NCBI GenBank assembly: GCA_963402885.1 | Contig: OY727093.1 | Coordinates: forward strand, 2,542,001 to 2,606,000 | Source: Antedon bifida | Lineage: Eukaryota; Echinodermata; Crinoidea; Comatulida; Antedonidae | DNA: 64,000 nucleotides | Direction of reading: 5' to 3' | Shown here: piece by piece, positions 1-14,064 of the stretch | Layout of the letters: each line of letters starts with the position of its first letter | Position numbering within the stretch: position 1 is the first letter of the stretch | Program-made: the position numbers and the translations under genes | The notes under the pieces: generated by a model | The model's input: only the letters and a program-made list of their open reading frames with translations | The model's database searches: none | What the model was told of the DNA's origin: nothing

Positions 1-2603
1 AATTCGAAGAACAATGATAGATTGTTTATTACAAAGTATCTACTTATGCTCCCCAGGAAATAAACAAAACGCGTTCACACGCACACAAACGAATCGTGAA
101 CGCATAGTGCGTCAACCGTTGGTAATAAAGATCGACAATCCGAAATAACTGGAACTACTATAATATAACATAACACATTATAATTATGGAGGTTTTCCAC
201 CTCTATTATTCTCATAGAAAAAAACAAATGCGTTCACACAAAGCAAACTATCTGTGTCTATAAATAGATTGGCTATAGTAAAACTATAGGTTTGTATACT
301 ACTAAACCGTGGGAATGCATGTCGTCTTTAGCATATCATACTTTCACTCACTCTTCCCTGATCATACCACTAGCGAAAAGTACACGCATTGTACAACTAT
401 ATAAAAGTAATAACAGTTGAACGCCTCATAACTATTATGTACAAATCTATCATCATAATAGTGATCCATTCACACCCTTTTGTATCGAATAATAAAACTT
501 TTCTAAACAAAGTTAACTTATAACCTCTTTTTGTAAAGGAATAACGTCATGCTCTTAACCATTTCGTATCTCTTGTGTAAAAGGAACTGTTCAAACGAAG
601 CTTGAATTTACGTTTAGATTACCATACTTGTAATAAAAAGATTATTATCTGGTACGTATCCTATAGGAAGTCGTCCTTCCTGAAGTCTTTACTTTGATAC
701 TCGGTCGCAAACCACATTGATCCTTGACCAAAAGGCCGGCTCTACGACTACATAGATATAAAGGTCCTTGTATACCAACTCTGCATGTAAACGTGTTCTT
801 ATGAACAACCTCAAGGTATAAGTCAAAAGAGGGCACTACAAAAACACAGTTTCCGTATGTATAATGTGAAACAATCGCTCGAGTTCATTTTATACAACAT
901 TAATGTCAAACAATCGCTCGAATCAAATTTCATTTTAGACTCTTAACCTGCAGATAACAGGTATCTAAATCTCGCAGTAGACCCCCCTTTTGGGAAACCC
1001 TATTAAGGGGACACTTTTTGGTACTTAATATAGGGTTAATGAGTCGGCACATTCCTGTAAAGAGGCCCATTGAGGAAAAATTGGAGTATAGGTACAATGT
1101 ATTTGACAATTCAAGTTTAGTCTTTGTATATTTCAGGATAAAAAGCACTCTATGTATATGAAACCGAAGGTAATGGCACTTATCGCTTTCTATTATTCTA
1201 CAGTGTTCAGCATAATCGTACAACAATAGTTTTTGTTGACAATTCCAACGATGGTTAATGCGGATACCATGGTTAGATCGTACTGGTATGAATATAAAAC
1301 AGCGTTATGATTAATAAAATATAATAGGCCTAAGATATCAAGTGAAATGTCGTCTGTTGGTTTGCCTCTGAAGGGTATCTGAGAGTACCATCACATCCCA
1401 TTAGCAGTGTTTTTGTTTACTACAGTTCATAGGTCAAGTAGTAATGTATTACCGAGAGATAAACACTCACCTAATCAAAAGTAAACCGTACGACAACAAT
1501 GTACAATATTCAGGCTTGTTCAAACATACACATGGCCTAAAAAATCCCCATTTGTTTACCGTATTGTTTGCGTGTCATACTTACGTGTCAACGTTTTTTT
1601 AGGAGTAATGCAAGTTGTATTTATTATTAACTTAATTAAACCGTCCGTCAGTTGATCGGATCAATAACTATCGGATAAATAGCTACAGATCAGCTATCGT
1701 ATCAATATCCATCAATGTCAAAATCATCGTATTACCGGCCTTCTGTGGGACACCTCTATCCAGGGAACACCCCGATTAAGGGGGAACTTAACCACGAAAT
1801 GAACAAAGGGGGAATATTTGTTTAATTAGAACCATTCATCATTAATGCCCTCAAAACTGACGCCTATTTTGTCAACAATACTCTCAAGAACTTACCAAGA
1901 ACTTGACTTTGAACGTGAAGGCTGGGAAGTTGATGAGTTTACAAGTAATTTCCATAGCAACTTAATGTCATTTGATTGTATGTCACATACATCCAAGTGA
2001 AAAAAAAGTGTTCGAAGGAATTTCGATCAACCATTGCCTTCAAAGGGAAATTAATGATATGATGGAATGTTGTGGTCCATTTATTCCAGCACATTAACAA
2101 AATGGTATGGGCCTATAACAATGTTTATTTCTTCAAACATCGGTGGCATCTGTCTAGTCTAGGATCTTTCTATTTATATCGACATTCCAAATATTTTAAA
2201 GACAGAATATACAAATGTCTTTTTAATGAGAAGCAATTGAGTAAACCCTTTATTTATTTTAGCCAACTTTAAAAAAAGTTGCAGTAGTCATTTATCTATC
2301 AAAATCCACGCATGTTTGTCAGAGATGACGTCCCATATTTGATGTATAGATATCAAAGTCTATTTGATTTTAGATCTAAGAATATGATTAATGATACATT
2401 GTGAAAGCTATTGAACTCATTAAGTATTTAATGTTTTTATTTACTGGAAAAAAAATCGATTAACGGCCAGAAACAGACGGCGGAAAACTACATTATGCAG
2501 CAGACTTGCATGAAAATGTGGTTATATTATCTAAGTATGACGTGCACCTAAATATTCCTGCGAACCCACATTTTGCGTTTTCGTCTTTGTTTTCAACGTT
2601 TAC
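1..2603. other. Intergenic, no gene seen
   Basis: I see no coding exon here. Short open frames lack codon bias, recognisable domains and convincing splice sites. Degenerate pieces of the dispersed AGTAGAACC/AGGGGACAC repeat family lie near 980-1030 and 1743-1812. One TAGGCCTA octamer occurs near 1325. Confidence 0.6.
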
Positions 2604-2772
2604 TTAAGCTCTCTCCACACTATAAACTTTATGTGACAAAAAATGTGATGTGCCCATATATGGACATGATGATGTCATATCACTACCATATTTGGGCATA
2701 TCACTACCATATTTGGGCACATCACACTTTTGTTTGTCAAACTAGTTGTTTGATAGTGTAGACAGAGCTTTA
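2604..2772. mobile_element. MITE family 1 copy
   Basis: Near-palindromic element. It opens with a diverged AAGCTCTGTCTACACTATCA terminus and closes with the reverse complement (GATAGTGTAGACAGAGCTT). Inside are TGTGATGTGCCCA on the left, its inverse GGGCACATCACA on the right, and two direct copies of CATATCACTACCATATTTGG. There is no coding capacity. The family recurs about twelve times in this window, so it is an amplified non-autonomous DNA transposon. Confidence 0.85.
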
Positions 2773-4629
2773 GAAAATATACAAAAAGCAATTTGATTTG
2801 GCTTGCCATTTTTGTTTCTATACAAAACAGTGTGTGATGATACACTGTGAATTGAGAGTATGACTAGTTGTGTATGTTAATGTATGATCAGATTTTGACA
2901 GACTTTAATGTATGATCTGCGTGCCTGTCTTAAGTAACCCGGATCATTATTGTATACGATGTGTATTTATTAAACTTTGTTTAATGAGGGTGACTCAAAC
3001 ATGGTGTTATGACAGTCCTTAATGTATGATTGTGTACCGTATGCCTGCGCATGTATGTAGGCCTAGCCGTCTAACATTGTAGAAATTCACGATGAACTCT
3101 TTACGACCTAATTATGAATGTGGCCGAGGAATACCGTTTATACGCGTAAATGGTCGACTGGAAAGAGGAGTTGGGGGAGTGGGGGAGGGGTGTTGGGTAG
3201 ACCTAAAAGCTACTCTAGCTCAAATGGCGCGAATATCGGTCTTTGGAAGGAGATATAAGAGCATGGAGCTATATATACAAATGCTATTATAGGCTAGTAA
3301 TTTATAGATGCATATATAGATGTAGCAGCTTCCAATGATACACGGGTCAGTAGATGATTCATCGGATTATAATTCAAGTATTTGCTAACATGGCCATTGA
3401 ATCTGAGTTTATTATATTAATATCTTATTAATTTAGTTATCACAACACTCCAATGGTCTCTTGCGATTTGCGTAATGTCAATATTAAAATAAAAATCAAT
3501 GTATGTCAACTTCAATTAACCGGAAATATGTGACGAGATGGGATGAGTATTATATTGATGGTTTTGTACTTAGATTCAGTAACGGAAAATAAACCCAATC
3601 GGACATAAATAAACAACCATTTTACGTTAGATGCGTATTAACAACGAGACCTGCGTTTTTAGAGGTACAGTACTTGAATGGATTCGATCGATTAAATCCT
3701 ACAATATCGAGAAATAAAAAGAAACCGGAAACTGGAAAAAGGCCTAGTTAGAATTAATGTTCAAAAACGTAAACGGTACATTCCGAAACGAAAACAACAT
3801 ACCTGTATTCGGTTTGAAACCAAATGCTCAAACTATAGCGGATAATAATGTTTTTCTCTTTCGAATCCGCATTCTCTGTGTGGTTTAATTAAAAATAATG
3901 CGTTACAGACCCACCAGTTCGTTTCGATTTAACGCTTAAACTGCGCTCAGCACCAACGCATGTTTGATGAACCAGCTTTGTAAAAACAAACCCAAAATTA
4001 TAAACATAGAGGAATAATATATGTATATTCTACATGTTCAGTGTTTTGTGAATTTCATAACATACGGCAGCCAGCTGCTTTGGACACACGTGTGCCCACA
4101 TCTTGCCTCAATTCAACCACACCATGCACAAACACTAATAATTTTGAAAACTTAATCTGGAACAACAAATAAGATTAGAACAATAGACATTAGGGATACT
4201 TTAGAGACCTATAGGTGGTTTGAATTGAGTGGGAATCGGTCCAAAATCGGAACGGGTGTAGGCCTACGTCAACAATTTCAATATTGTTTTGAATACATTA
4301 CTGTAGGAGGCCTTGAGAATGAAAATGTTTAATTTTATTAAATATTAGTTACAAAAGTTGCAAAACCGGAAGACCTTGTGTTTAATTGTTTCCGGGTTTA
4401 GAGCTCAAAAAGAGAGAAAAGATACGGACGTAGAAGATAATAGAGAGTATGCATGTGTTTATCTTAACATTGTCACACGCACAGAAACCAATACGTACCA
4501 TTACCAGACGTTTTAGTACTTCCTATGCCTGCAATAAAGTTTACATCCATTTTCATTTACGACAACAAACAACAACAAGTTTTAGGAAAAATAGGTTTTA
4601 CGTATGGATTCAAATAGAAAGCATTACTA
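2773..4629. other. Intergenic, no gene seen
   Basis: No supported gene. A G-rich run at 3171-3197 (tracts of 5, 5, 4 and 3 G) could form a quadruplex on the + strand. Two TAGGCCTA octamers occur, near 3058 and 4259. The short frame at 3092-3292 crosses the G-rich run and resembles nothing I recognise. Confidence 0.55.
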
Positions 4630-4909
4630 GGCCGACTCGCTTCTAGTTCTGGTGGTGGAACAAGTCTTCTCGGATAGAGACTATAAACTGTAGGCCCAGC
4701 GTACACAATTATAACCTGTGTGCACTTTTATCTAAAGAACCCAGTTCATCATATTCGTGACGAGTAGGGGGTTACACCGGTGAACTGGTTCACAAAACAG
4801 CCCCTGTGTATCAGGAGGATTACCACCTATCTGATAGGACGGTCATTGATTTACTATTGGTAATCCTTGGCTACATGTGCCTAAAGACATAAATGAAATA
4901 AAATAAACA
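4630..4909 (+). mobile_element. SINE-A, head-truncated copy
   Basis: This matches the body of the complete SINE at 58726-59066 almost base for base, from GGCCGACTCGC through CCTAAAGACATAAA. It starts exactly at the end of the tRNA B box and lacks the whole tRNA-like promoter head. The tail is A-rich (AAATGAAATAAAATAAAC). Truncation at the 5' end is what incomplete target-primed reverse transcription produces. Confidence 0.8.
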
Positions 4910-7900
4910 AAATCATAGCATTATATATCATAAAGTCTAAAGATTGGAAATGATGATGATGGGTTCCTTGATTTGAGAAGACCCCATAATTGCAGGAGGC
5001 TCTAATTGGAAGATGGATAATTGGAGGATATTTGTGCTCTAATTTAAGGGGTGTCTAATTGGGTGTATCTAATTTAAATTCATATATATGCCAAGTTGGA
5101 GTGATATTCATTTCATACGGATAACAGATATAACGGTATTTTGGCCAAGAGTCACCCGCACCGGAGGTGTAATCCCAGGGCACCATCTTTGCTCCCCTTA
5201 TTTTCTTATTTACAATCAATCCTGCTTAACAAGTTTGTTACTCATACTGAAATTGGCATTTGCAAATATGTTAATGATTTAACAATTGGGTGAACGCAGT
5301 ACTGTACTATAATACATTGCAAGAATGTTATGAACCTCCATATGTAGCACCAATGTAAACAAATTAAAATTAACTCCTAATTGAAATGTCATGTCATGTA
5401 TATTGTGTGTGTATTTTGTGGCCAAGAAATCTAACCACTGTCCCGAATTGTTATTTTGGTAACATTACTTATAGAGAGTAAATCATGAACCCCTCCCAAC
5501 AGATTGTAAGGGCGTCTAGTTAGGATCAAATGTCCAATTTGGGATTTTAAATTGAGTAATTATATAATTAATTGTTATTGGGATAAACTCCTTTTTATAA
5601 AGAAACCATTGTAAACGTACGAGCAGGCTAGGCAGGTGTTTGAAGTATGTTGACCTCAGTCAAGTACACACAGCCGATATTAAACTCGGTGGGTCATTGT
5701 CATTATGGTAACACATTGCTGCAACACCTTTTATTTTGTAATCTTTTAGGGAAGAGTATGATAGGCCTACATATTTTATATATATAATTTGTTACTGTCT
5801 ATACAAACACTACATAATAGAATACTACAGTATACAACAACAACTATAGTAGTAATAGACTATACAACTAATTTACACTGGCTATGTTTACGTTGCGTAG
5901 TACGGTACTGCATGGCGCGCTTTTAGACGTGAATTAAACCACCCATTGGTCGTCAGATGTTTTACCCTAAACGCTGACGTAATTGAACTGTGTAACTCAG
6001 TACACTGAGAACACATTATGAAACAGAGGACTCGAACCCACGACCTCCAGATCACCAGCCATGTGATCTTACGTCACAATCGACAGTATAAATTAATCAG
6101 CATGAGAGTAAATTTCACTTGTTAATCAAAAATAATAAAATTGATTAATGTTTTGCTTGCTGGCGAAATCTGTAGCTCTGAATGTAGCCCTCCTACGTGG
6201 TAGATTTATAAGTTAATAAAGCTTTGTTGTAATTAATACAAACTGCCAACGTAATAACTAATCCGACTTAACCTTCGACTAGCCCCAGGGGAAACACAAT
6301 AATTGAGACGTTCAAATAAATAAGTAAATCACAAATAATTAAAATTGGCTTTAAGACGTGTTTATATAAAGTTAAAACGATCTTTCAAGAAGTATTTATT
6401 TTGTATCGGGATCATACAAACAAAATATTCATAAAAAGTTTCGGTTTCAACAACTTATATGATATGTGACAATTTACATGTAGGCCTATATACAGTATAG
6501 AGTACTGAATTGTACGTACACAAGACATTTTAAACATAACACATTACGAGAAATAAAACATGAACTGTAGGCCTAACATATTAAAATAAACTATTATAGT
6601 GTAGACAATGAAGAAATAAAACTTATTTATCCATGTGTAGGCCTACTCAGAAGACAAATCTGATTGTGGTGCCTAGCTAATTTAGAATACCTGTCGTCGA
6701 CTGGTTTATAATATAAATATAAATGTTATACACCTTATTACATTGCTGTCTAAATTACTAGAAAAGAAAACAATTACTTACTGAATATATGATTCCTAAT
6801 AGATCGATTAAATTCACATAAACAGGAAAATAAAGCCCGACTAGCTAGGCGACAGCAAATGTTTGGCAAATGAATGGTATCTCCTCTTACACACCCACTT
6901 ACGACCTTATTGCTGACGGACTGAACTTAACTCGCCAGGGATCGGATATTATACCTCTTATACTGCGCATATGTCTGCGCATTCAATGTGAACCCAGTGA
7001 ACCGTGAAAAAGTTACACAATTTCATGAGTGGTTTGTTATTGAATGATCAAGAATAAACCGTGTGCATTTTAATCATGTGATTTCATTTCATAGTCGAAC
7101 CTCTATTAAGAGGACACCATTGGAATCAAATAAAATGTACTTTAATAATGACGTGACGTTTCCCCTAAATGGCCATATACATTTCCACCCGTTTGTTTGA
7201 CGGTAGTTTAAAATGTCGCGACGTCACTTTAATATAAGGGTGTGCTAAAGGAAGGGTCTCTACTGTATATTATGTCGTTTCAGCCACCACAAGTTATGAA
7301 TACAAAATAATATCAGGGGTAAACCCACAGAATAAATAGGGAATACAGGGCCAAAAAACACCAAATACGCGGAAGTGATTGTAAATGAACCCTCTCTCAT
7401 TCGTCCCTTCTTCTTACACGATGTATTCTGAACATTTGTTACACAACAATCGATAAAATCTCAGACAAGTAAATAATACAAAAACGTGAGCCTAACAATG
7501 GATTAGTATTCTGTTTACCAAATCACTACAAGTATTAAAGTCCAATGTCAAACTTTATTAATAATGCATGTATTCTAATCCGAAATTATTAATACAATAT
7601 TTGGTTTGATATCAAACAACATGAGATATAACGATTAGTAAAAAGTTGGCATTCCAATTTGCGATGTCATCAAAGTCCGCGACCTATGTACAGCCAGTTT
7701 GTATCCGTGTGTTTACATTGTTAAATTATTACTGTGCTTTGTTTCATGAATAAACTACATTAAATGATGAAATAAATATTTTATTATTCCTGAAAAAGAC
7801 AAGTCATCACCAAACCGGACATTGATGACGTAATGGTAAGAGTATCGGTAAAAATAAATTGGTTTTATTAGTAGTAAAGAGTAAGCAAACACCATACAAT

Positions 7901-7920
7901 TAATTTAAGACGCGACGAAT
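4910..7920. other. Intergenic with tRNA-like fragment and dispersed repeat
   Basis: No gene seen. At 6018-6075 the minus strand reads like the anticodon arm and B box of a tRNA (GGGTTCGAGTCC), probably a SINE head remnant and not a functional tRNA because the acceptor stem is missing. Several TAGGCCTA octamers lie between 5760 and 6645. Confidence 0.5.
7090..7268. repeat. AGTAGAACC dispersed repeat copy
   Basis: Begins GAACCTCTATTAAGAGGACA and ends near CTCTACTGTA, so the termini are roughly inverted. It contains the recurring runs CCCCTAAAT and GACGT. The same family appears near 13662, 24103, 32004, 33775 and 51048, which suggests an old MITE-like element. Confidence 0.5.
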
Positions 7921-8092
7921 ATGTGCCCCTCTGGCGTGTCATATGTGTCCCTCTGGTGTTTTATATGTGCCCCTCTGGAGTGTGATATATGCCCATCTGG
8001 AGTGTGATATATGCCCCTCTGGAGCGTGTTATATGCCCCTCTGGAGTGTCATATGTGCCTCTCTGGCGTGTCATATATGCACCTCTCCACAC
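7921..8092. repeat. 22-bp tandem repeat, about 8 units
   Basis: Units of about 22 bp follow the pattern ATATGTGCCCCTCTGGAGTG(TG), with small substitutions. The open frame across it (7943-8170) is produced by the repeat and is not a gene. Confidence 0.85.
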
Positions 8093-9220
8093 GTAACGTG
8101 TAAAGTATCAAACCAAATTCCTAAATACAGTGTCACATTTGTCATTCACCTAACGAAAAATAATTCATAGCAAAATGTGTGTAACATGTGACTAAATTAA
8201 TTTAACTCTCCCTGATGTGACGAACATAAAATAAAAATCGAGTGTGTCGCCTTTAAATACCACACATAAATTGAAATACAGTTTCACAAAAATACACTGA
8301 CAGATAAAAAGTCAGTAGCATAATTTAATATATTCCTTTGCATATTTGACCATTAATGTAAATTATAAATGTGTTTTGCATCGTGTAATGCGATATTTTT
8401 AAAACGTCGTCAAGGTTGAGGAGAAAGAAAAATCAAACATTTACAAGTTTTACAGCAAATAAACTAATCAGAAATTCCAGAGCTTAATACAATTTGTCAA
8501 CACAACAAGTGACAACATGTAAAACAATGACATTGTCACAAAGTTCTGTTTACGCAGGTGAAAAAATGTGAAAAATGGAATTCGTGCAAAAATAACATTC
8601 TTCTAAACAACTAGCTCATTATTTAACTTTCAACTGTATTTAGAACAACGGTATTATGACGTTTGCAAATGTACAACGCCAAACCATCACCACCCTATCT
8701 CAGAATTGATCTATGTATAGATAATGCCCGGTTTAAAGACTCATGATAAGTGATATAGGCATAATAAATATTATACAAATATATAAACAAAACATAAAGT
8801 ATAAAATACTTAAGGTAACAAACGTCACATGATCCGAACAGTTGTTGGGTATCAACCCCACCACCCAAGGTAGAAATGTGATGCCGACAGTTACAATCCG
8901 TTATGCTTGAGTAATTAATGAATGACGTAATGAATTTAGCTGATTTTCGACTAACATAATAGAAAAATGGAACAGGGAGTATGACTTTGGTTTTGCTTGA
9001 GTTGATAGCTATCTGAGGTCCTGACAAGATTCTATAGTATGACAATGATACATACGTGCTATTAATAATCTATTTCTGGTTTATCATTTGGTAACATTAG
9101 AACTTTCAAGGAATTGTGTACTCTGTATAATAATTTATTTGTTGACAAATTATATTGAGCTATTTTTGTAGCATATAATAATCTAAACAATTCGGAAAGG
9201 ATGTGAGGCGAAATTAGGAC

Positions 9221-9408
9221 TAAGCTCTGTCTACACTATCAAACTTGATGTGACAAAAAAATGTGATGTTCCCATTTTTATATCATATCACTACCATATT
9301 TGGGCATATCACTACCATATTTGGGCAAATCACTACCATATTTGGGCATATCACTACCATATTAGGCACATCATGTCAAAATAGTTTGATAGTGTAGACA
9401 GAGCTTAA
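9221..9408. mobile_element. MITE family 1 copy
   Basis: Complete copy with AAGCTCTGTCTACACTATCA at the left end and the inverse at the right end. The centre holds four direct copies of the ATCACTACCATATTTGGGCA unit, the largest number seen in the window. Confidence 0.9.
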
Positions 9409-12400
9409 GAAGGTGAAGAAGTCACATTCGATTTATGGATAAATAATTAAAAGAAATAATAATTTCAGGAATGCGAGAATGATAATTGAATGCAAAGACT
9501 CGAAGAAATAAAAATGTAATTTCAAACAATGTCTTCTCAACAAGTTCATTCTTTCACAATTTCTGAAATAAAAAAAACTTTCATTTTGTGTTTTAGTGCT
9601 TTTTTCGATTGCTTATGTCGACACATTTTTACTGTAGACTAATAGAATATAAAAATATATATCTGCCTCGATAGAAAAAAAATACGACAAGCATTAAAGC
9701 GTATTCGTGACATAGTTACGAGATGAAGACAGTTGGAACGTTAGATGCGTTTTTTAGCAGCCGCTGTTGAAATGTTATAGAAAAGAAACATAGAAACATA
9801 ATGTAGGCGCGCCTGCATTAAAATTGAGCAATATTAGATTTTCAACCATATTATTATTTAAATATGTGTTGTAATGCCTATGTAAGGATGAAGGTAGATA
9901 TTTAAATTTAAATGCAATGATGTTATAAATAACTATTTATATTATTCCAATTGTCTGCAACAGATGCCGACACGTTGCAAACAGCTATTCCATCCATTTA
10001 TGTCGGGGTCGAGTGAGAGTGCGCTGACGGGGGACATTCCTAACTCAATGGGTTAGCAAATGTGTTAAAAGGCATTAAACATGACATGTTTGTTAATGCT
10101 AAGACGCTGGACACGGTCATGGTCACTTAATGGTCAAACAATACAAGACAAACATGGCACTCAGCGGGTAAGAGGTCATTTTTAACGTTTTTAATGGACA
10201 ACCCCATTGCACATTAATTATAGTCTATACTCTATAGGCCGACAAAATATGTTAATTTCCGGAGTTTTATAAATTTGCCCTATAACCGATACTACTGTAG
10301 GCCTAGGAAAAATACTGTAAAAGTAGATTTATGCCCACACATGCCTACACACCACTATCAGACAATAATATATAGAAATACTTAACTTATATAACGATTA
10401 GCATTATTTTAGCATCTTTTCATAGAAAAGTATGATTAGACGAGCCTCACCATGGAGGTGGTATAGTTTCAAAATACTTTTTATACATCCATGCCTCAAC
10501 TTCAAAATATTAACAAATATATACGTAGTACTATAGTTTCTAAAATACCACATACTTTGTCCCTACATATTACGTAAGACCATGAAGCAAAGGTAAGAGC
10601 AGATTCGCTTCCAAATGGGCACTGATGATAGCCTAACATTCCAACATAAAACAGACCTTTAAATAGGCCTACTATAAAACGGCATACAAAAAAATGATCA
10701 AACTTTATAAATGTCTATAGTAAGAAGGCTAGCCTACCTTTTATAAGAAGAAACATGAGAAATTCCAACACACTCTGGGCACGGTCTTCAATACCCAGCC
10801 CACGCTTGCTCAATGATTTACTGTGTAATGAATCTGAGCGCGTCAACATAGCCAGCAGTAAACGATCAATCGTCTATCAATGATGACGTCATTCTCAGTG
10901 GAAGCGTTGACTCAATTACAATTAATAATATATATATTGTAATATTATCATACCAAATATCCATCAATAAAATTGTCCATCGTTAAGATGATGGTATCAT
11001 TTTCTACACTAACTGGGTCGTCCCCGCCTAAACTATTCTAGATTAGTCCATGAATTTATGTAATAATAATTTCTCCGTTAATTACAGGACAAGTAGGCCT
11101 AGGAATGCGTTTAGCCTTCGTCCTGTTCAGTGGGCTAATAATGGCTGAAATGATGATTTTAATCATTTAAAAATGCTCTGTGCTGTTGATACTTATTCCT
11201 GTACATGATACAAATAAGTCAAGAAAATATAGGGCCTACATGTCATTTATGATTCAATTAAAATTAATTTATAATGCTTTGAAGATGAATCATCGGTAAT
11301 TCTTATTTCTTCTCCAATTAGTTAGACGATCATGCTGACGTCACGCGTATAGTAATTTTCGCACCTTGTGAAATCTTAATTGATTAACTAGGCCTAATCA
11401 CCGAATGTAGCCAATTTAGTCGTCTTTAATTGCATTCTTTGATTTGATAAATAAAATTATTATTTTCACGACTGGACAAAAGAATGACACATAAAGTGGA
11501 CGTGCACGCACAAACGTACCGATGTTATCACGCGCGTCAGTTGTGTTTCATGATAATGGCACACGAAACGTGGTATATGAAAAAGCGTACCGTATTGTTA
11601 CGTTATGTGTTACGTATTAATATGAATTATTCTTTAATTTTTGTGCTGCTGGTGTCTTGGCTTAGGCTGCGACGTACCCGGATGTTCATGAATATTTACA
11701 CTTTATTTTTAGGTACAATGCAATATTATACCGTATTGTACCGTATTTATGATAAAATATATTTCTTTTCAATTAAACATGTGACATTGCCAGAACCATT
11801 CAACGTATTCATTGAATTAATAGTATTTTTTATTTTATTTATTTTTATTTAAACTTAATAATACATATTTAGAAATATAAATTATATTTGAACATTTCTC
11901 GACAAAATCCATGTACTACAAAATGGCCACTCAAAATCGTACTAGATGTTCAGCCAGTGTTGTTACTACTGTGTCAACTACTCTGTCTAAACTTTATAAT
12001 ATGCGAATCCATTCTCGCGGCGTCGACATAGATTACAACAGTCGAATATCAATATTGAAATGAATTTCCAATATCAGCATGGCTACAATTTACTTATGTA
12101 CATATTCTGTTATGAACTAAAACATCACATGTCAAATAATTAAATATTATCTGTTTATGAACGTTGATATTCATAATTGATAAAGAGAAATGAAATACTA
12201 ATGTTTGACGTTTCTCTGCTTGTCATTTCGACTTATTCTTATCAATATTAAAACGCTATATGTGACGTAAGCAGAATAAACATAACGTGGATACACTACA
12301 TAATTTATCGAATAAAATCAACATTGGCAGACTTTCGAAACTGCCACAAGGCAAACCACCTGTTGTTAACATAGATAATAATACTGGTAGGTAAAATTAT

Positions 12401-12942
12401 GGATAATAATATACAATTCCTCAATGGTAAAATGTAGGCCTAACAAAATATTAAATTTTGTCAATAGCTAGCCTTCGGAGTTGCATGCCCTTGAAATACA
12501 AATGAGGTTAATAATTAAACAAGAACTTAAAAGGACGGATTATATTTTAAAGTGGCTTTGTGACACCAAATCAAAAATAAACATAAATCCATAATTAATC
12601 CATTTGTAGTGAAATAAAATAAACATCCTGATTGCTTATGATTGGCAGTTTCGATTGTAAGATTAATTCTGTAATTGTAATAAATAAAATAAAACTCCTG
12701 ATTTCTTTATGATTTCAGAATGAGACGTGGTTACTTTCGAAACAAGGTCATCTGTATCTACATAATTAGTTTAATTAATATAAATATTTATATTAATATT
12801 AAGTTCGTTTTTATCTTCAAGTCTATCTAGTAAGGTCAGGCGTTACCAAGGTTCAATGGCACTTGAACAAATACAATATTATTATTCTAGTTTTTATTCT
12901 AATTGAATTAATACTATTGTTTGGAGGGTAACAAACAATTGA
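9409..12942. other. Intergenic, no gene seen
   Basis: AT-rich DNA without a supportable exon. The longest open frame (11484-11852, 122 codons) ends in a hydrophobic low-complexity tail encoded by A/T-only DNA and resembles no family I know. TAGGCCTA octamers occur near 10300, 10665, 11096, 11391 and 12437. Confidence 0.5.
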
Positions 12943-13075
12943 TAAGCTCTGTCTACAACTAGTTTGACAAAAAAAAGTGTGATGTGCCCAAATATGGTAG
13001 TGATATGTCCAAATATCGTAGTGATATGACTTCATCATGTCCATATATGGGCACATCACATTCTTTTTGTCACAT
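12943..13075. mobile_element. MITE family 1 copy, right end missing
   Basis: Left terminus AAGCTCTGTCTACAACTAGT, inner GTGTGATGTGCCCA, two AAATATGGTAGTGATATG-type units and the inverse GGGCACATCACATTC are present. The outer right terminus (GATAGTGTAGACAGAGCTT) is absent, so the copy is truncated. Confidence 0.8.
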
Positions 13076-13183
13076 TCAACCAACGACAAATTTTGATCAC
13101 TCGAACCAATAATTTAGAGAATGTTGCTGATATGGCCTCAACCTTTAGTTTTCGATTTTCCGCCTAAAAGCAGGCACTGTTAT

Positions 13184-13304
13184 AAACGCAACGACGAGGC
13201 GCAACGCAAGTAACTTGACCAATCACAAGCGATGGATAATTCGAACAGTCGCTTGTCATTGGTCAACTCGCTTGCGTTGCGCTTACGTTCTTGCGTTCTA
13301 GCTT
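13184..13304. mobile_element. MITE family 2 copy
   Basis: Palindromic element with GCAACGCAAG...TTGACCAATCACAAGCGATG on the left and CGCTTGTCATTGGTCAA...CTTGCGTTGCG on the right. It belongs to a second short inverted-repeat family that recurs near 15143, 16238, 37238, 54295, 57338, 62487 and 62885. Confidence 0.8.
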
Positions 13305-13661
13305 TAGGAGGCCTATCGTCTAGACTATAGTTTTCAGTTTTCAATATAACAAGCAGATGTTTTATCGTTTCGTTTGTGAATGTTGTTATTCTATGAGTTT
13401 CACTGGACCGTAATAACCTTTTTAATAGTGCGTTGATTGGTATTGACGGCTGCCGAGAACATTCAACTAGTAGTTACTGTAGTAGGCCTAACATATATCT
13501 ATAACCTGCAGTAAGCGCCATATACTGATAACAGCGGCGGATCTAGGGGAGAATCTAGGACGAGAGGGGGCCTCGCGAGCGAAGAGAGGAAACCCAGGGG
13601 AACAGTGGAAGTCATGGGCCCCAGTGGAAGCGAAGTTTTGTTTTTGTTTTTAGAAATACAG

Positions 13662-13818
13662 TAAAACCCCTCATTTGGGTCACTGTTCTATCCAATAGGG
13701 TCACTTTTCTGAGTGAAACAAACGAGTGAAAGCATATTTACGTACGGAAACCCCTATTAGGGGAACACTTGTTAAAAAAGTCCGACCGATTATCTTTACG
13801 TGTCCCAGATTCTACTGT
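13662..13818. repeat. AGTAGAACC dispersed repeat copy
   Basis: Begins CAGTAAAACCCCTCATTTGG and ends near GATTCTACTGTA, giving inverted ends, with CCCCTATTAGGGGAACAC inside. Non-coding; same family as 7090 and 24103. Confidence 0.55.
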
Positions 13819-13903
13819 ATAAATGTAATAAATAAATGTATTATTAAGGCCAATAATCTGTTTAATAACTAAGAACCATTACATAATCGTTGTCAAAGAT
13901 AGA

Positions 13904-14064
13904 AAACACTGTCTACTCTATCAAACTAGTTTGATAAAAACGGTGATGTGCCCAAATACGGCAGTGATATACCCAAATATGATATATATGACGTCATCAT
14001 GTCCATATAGGCACATCACTTCTTTTTGTCACATCATAAGTTTGATAGTGTAGACAGAGCTTTA
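13904..14064. mobile_element. MITE family 1 copy
   Basis: Left end CACTGTCTACTCTATCAAAC and right end GATAGTGTAGACAGAGCTTT are inverted. The centre carries GTGATGTGCCCAAATACGG and its inverse. Confidence 0.85.

Noticed and set aside
8695-9045. Minus-strand frame of 116 codons.
   Set aside because: No recognisable domain, composition follows the AT-rich background, and no splice or promoter context was seen.
11484-11852. Plus-strand frame of 122 codons with a hydrophobic end.
   Set aside because: The tail is encoded by A/T-only low-complexity DNA and the rest resembles no family.
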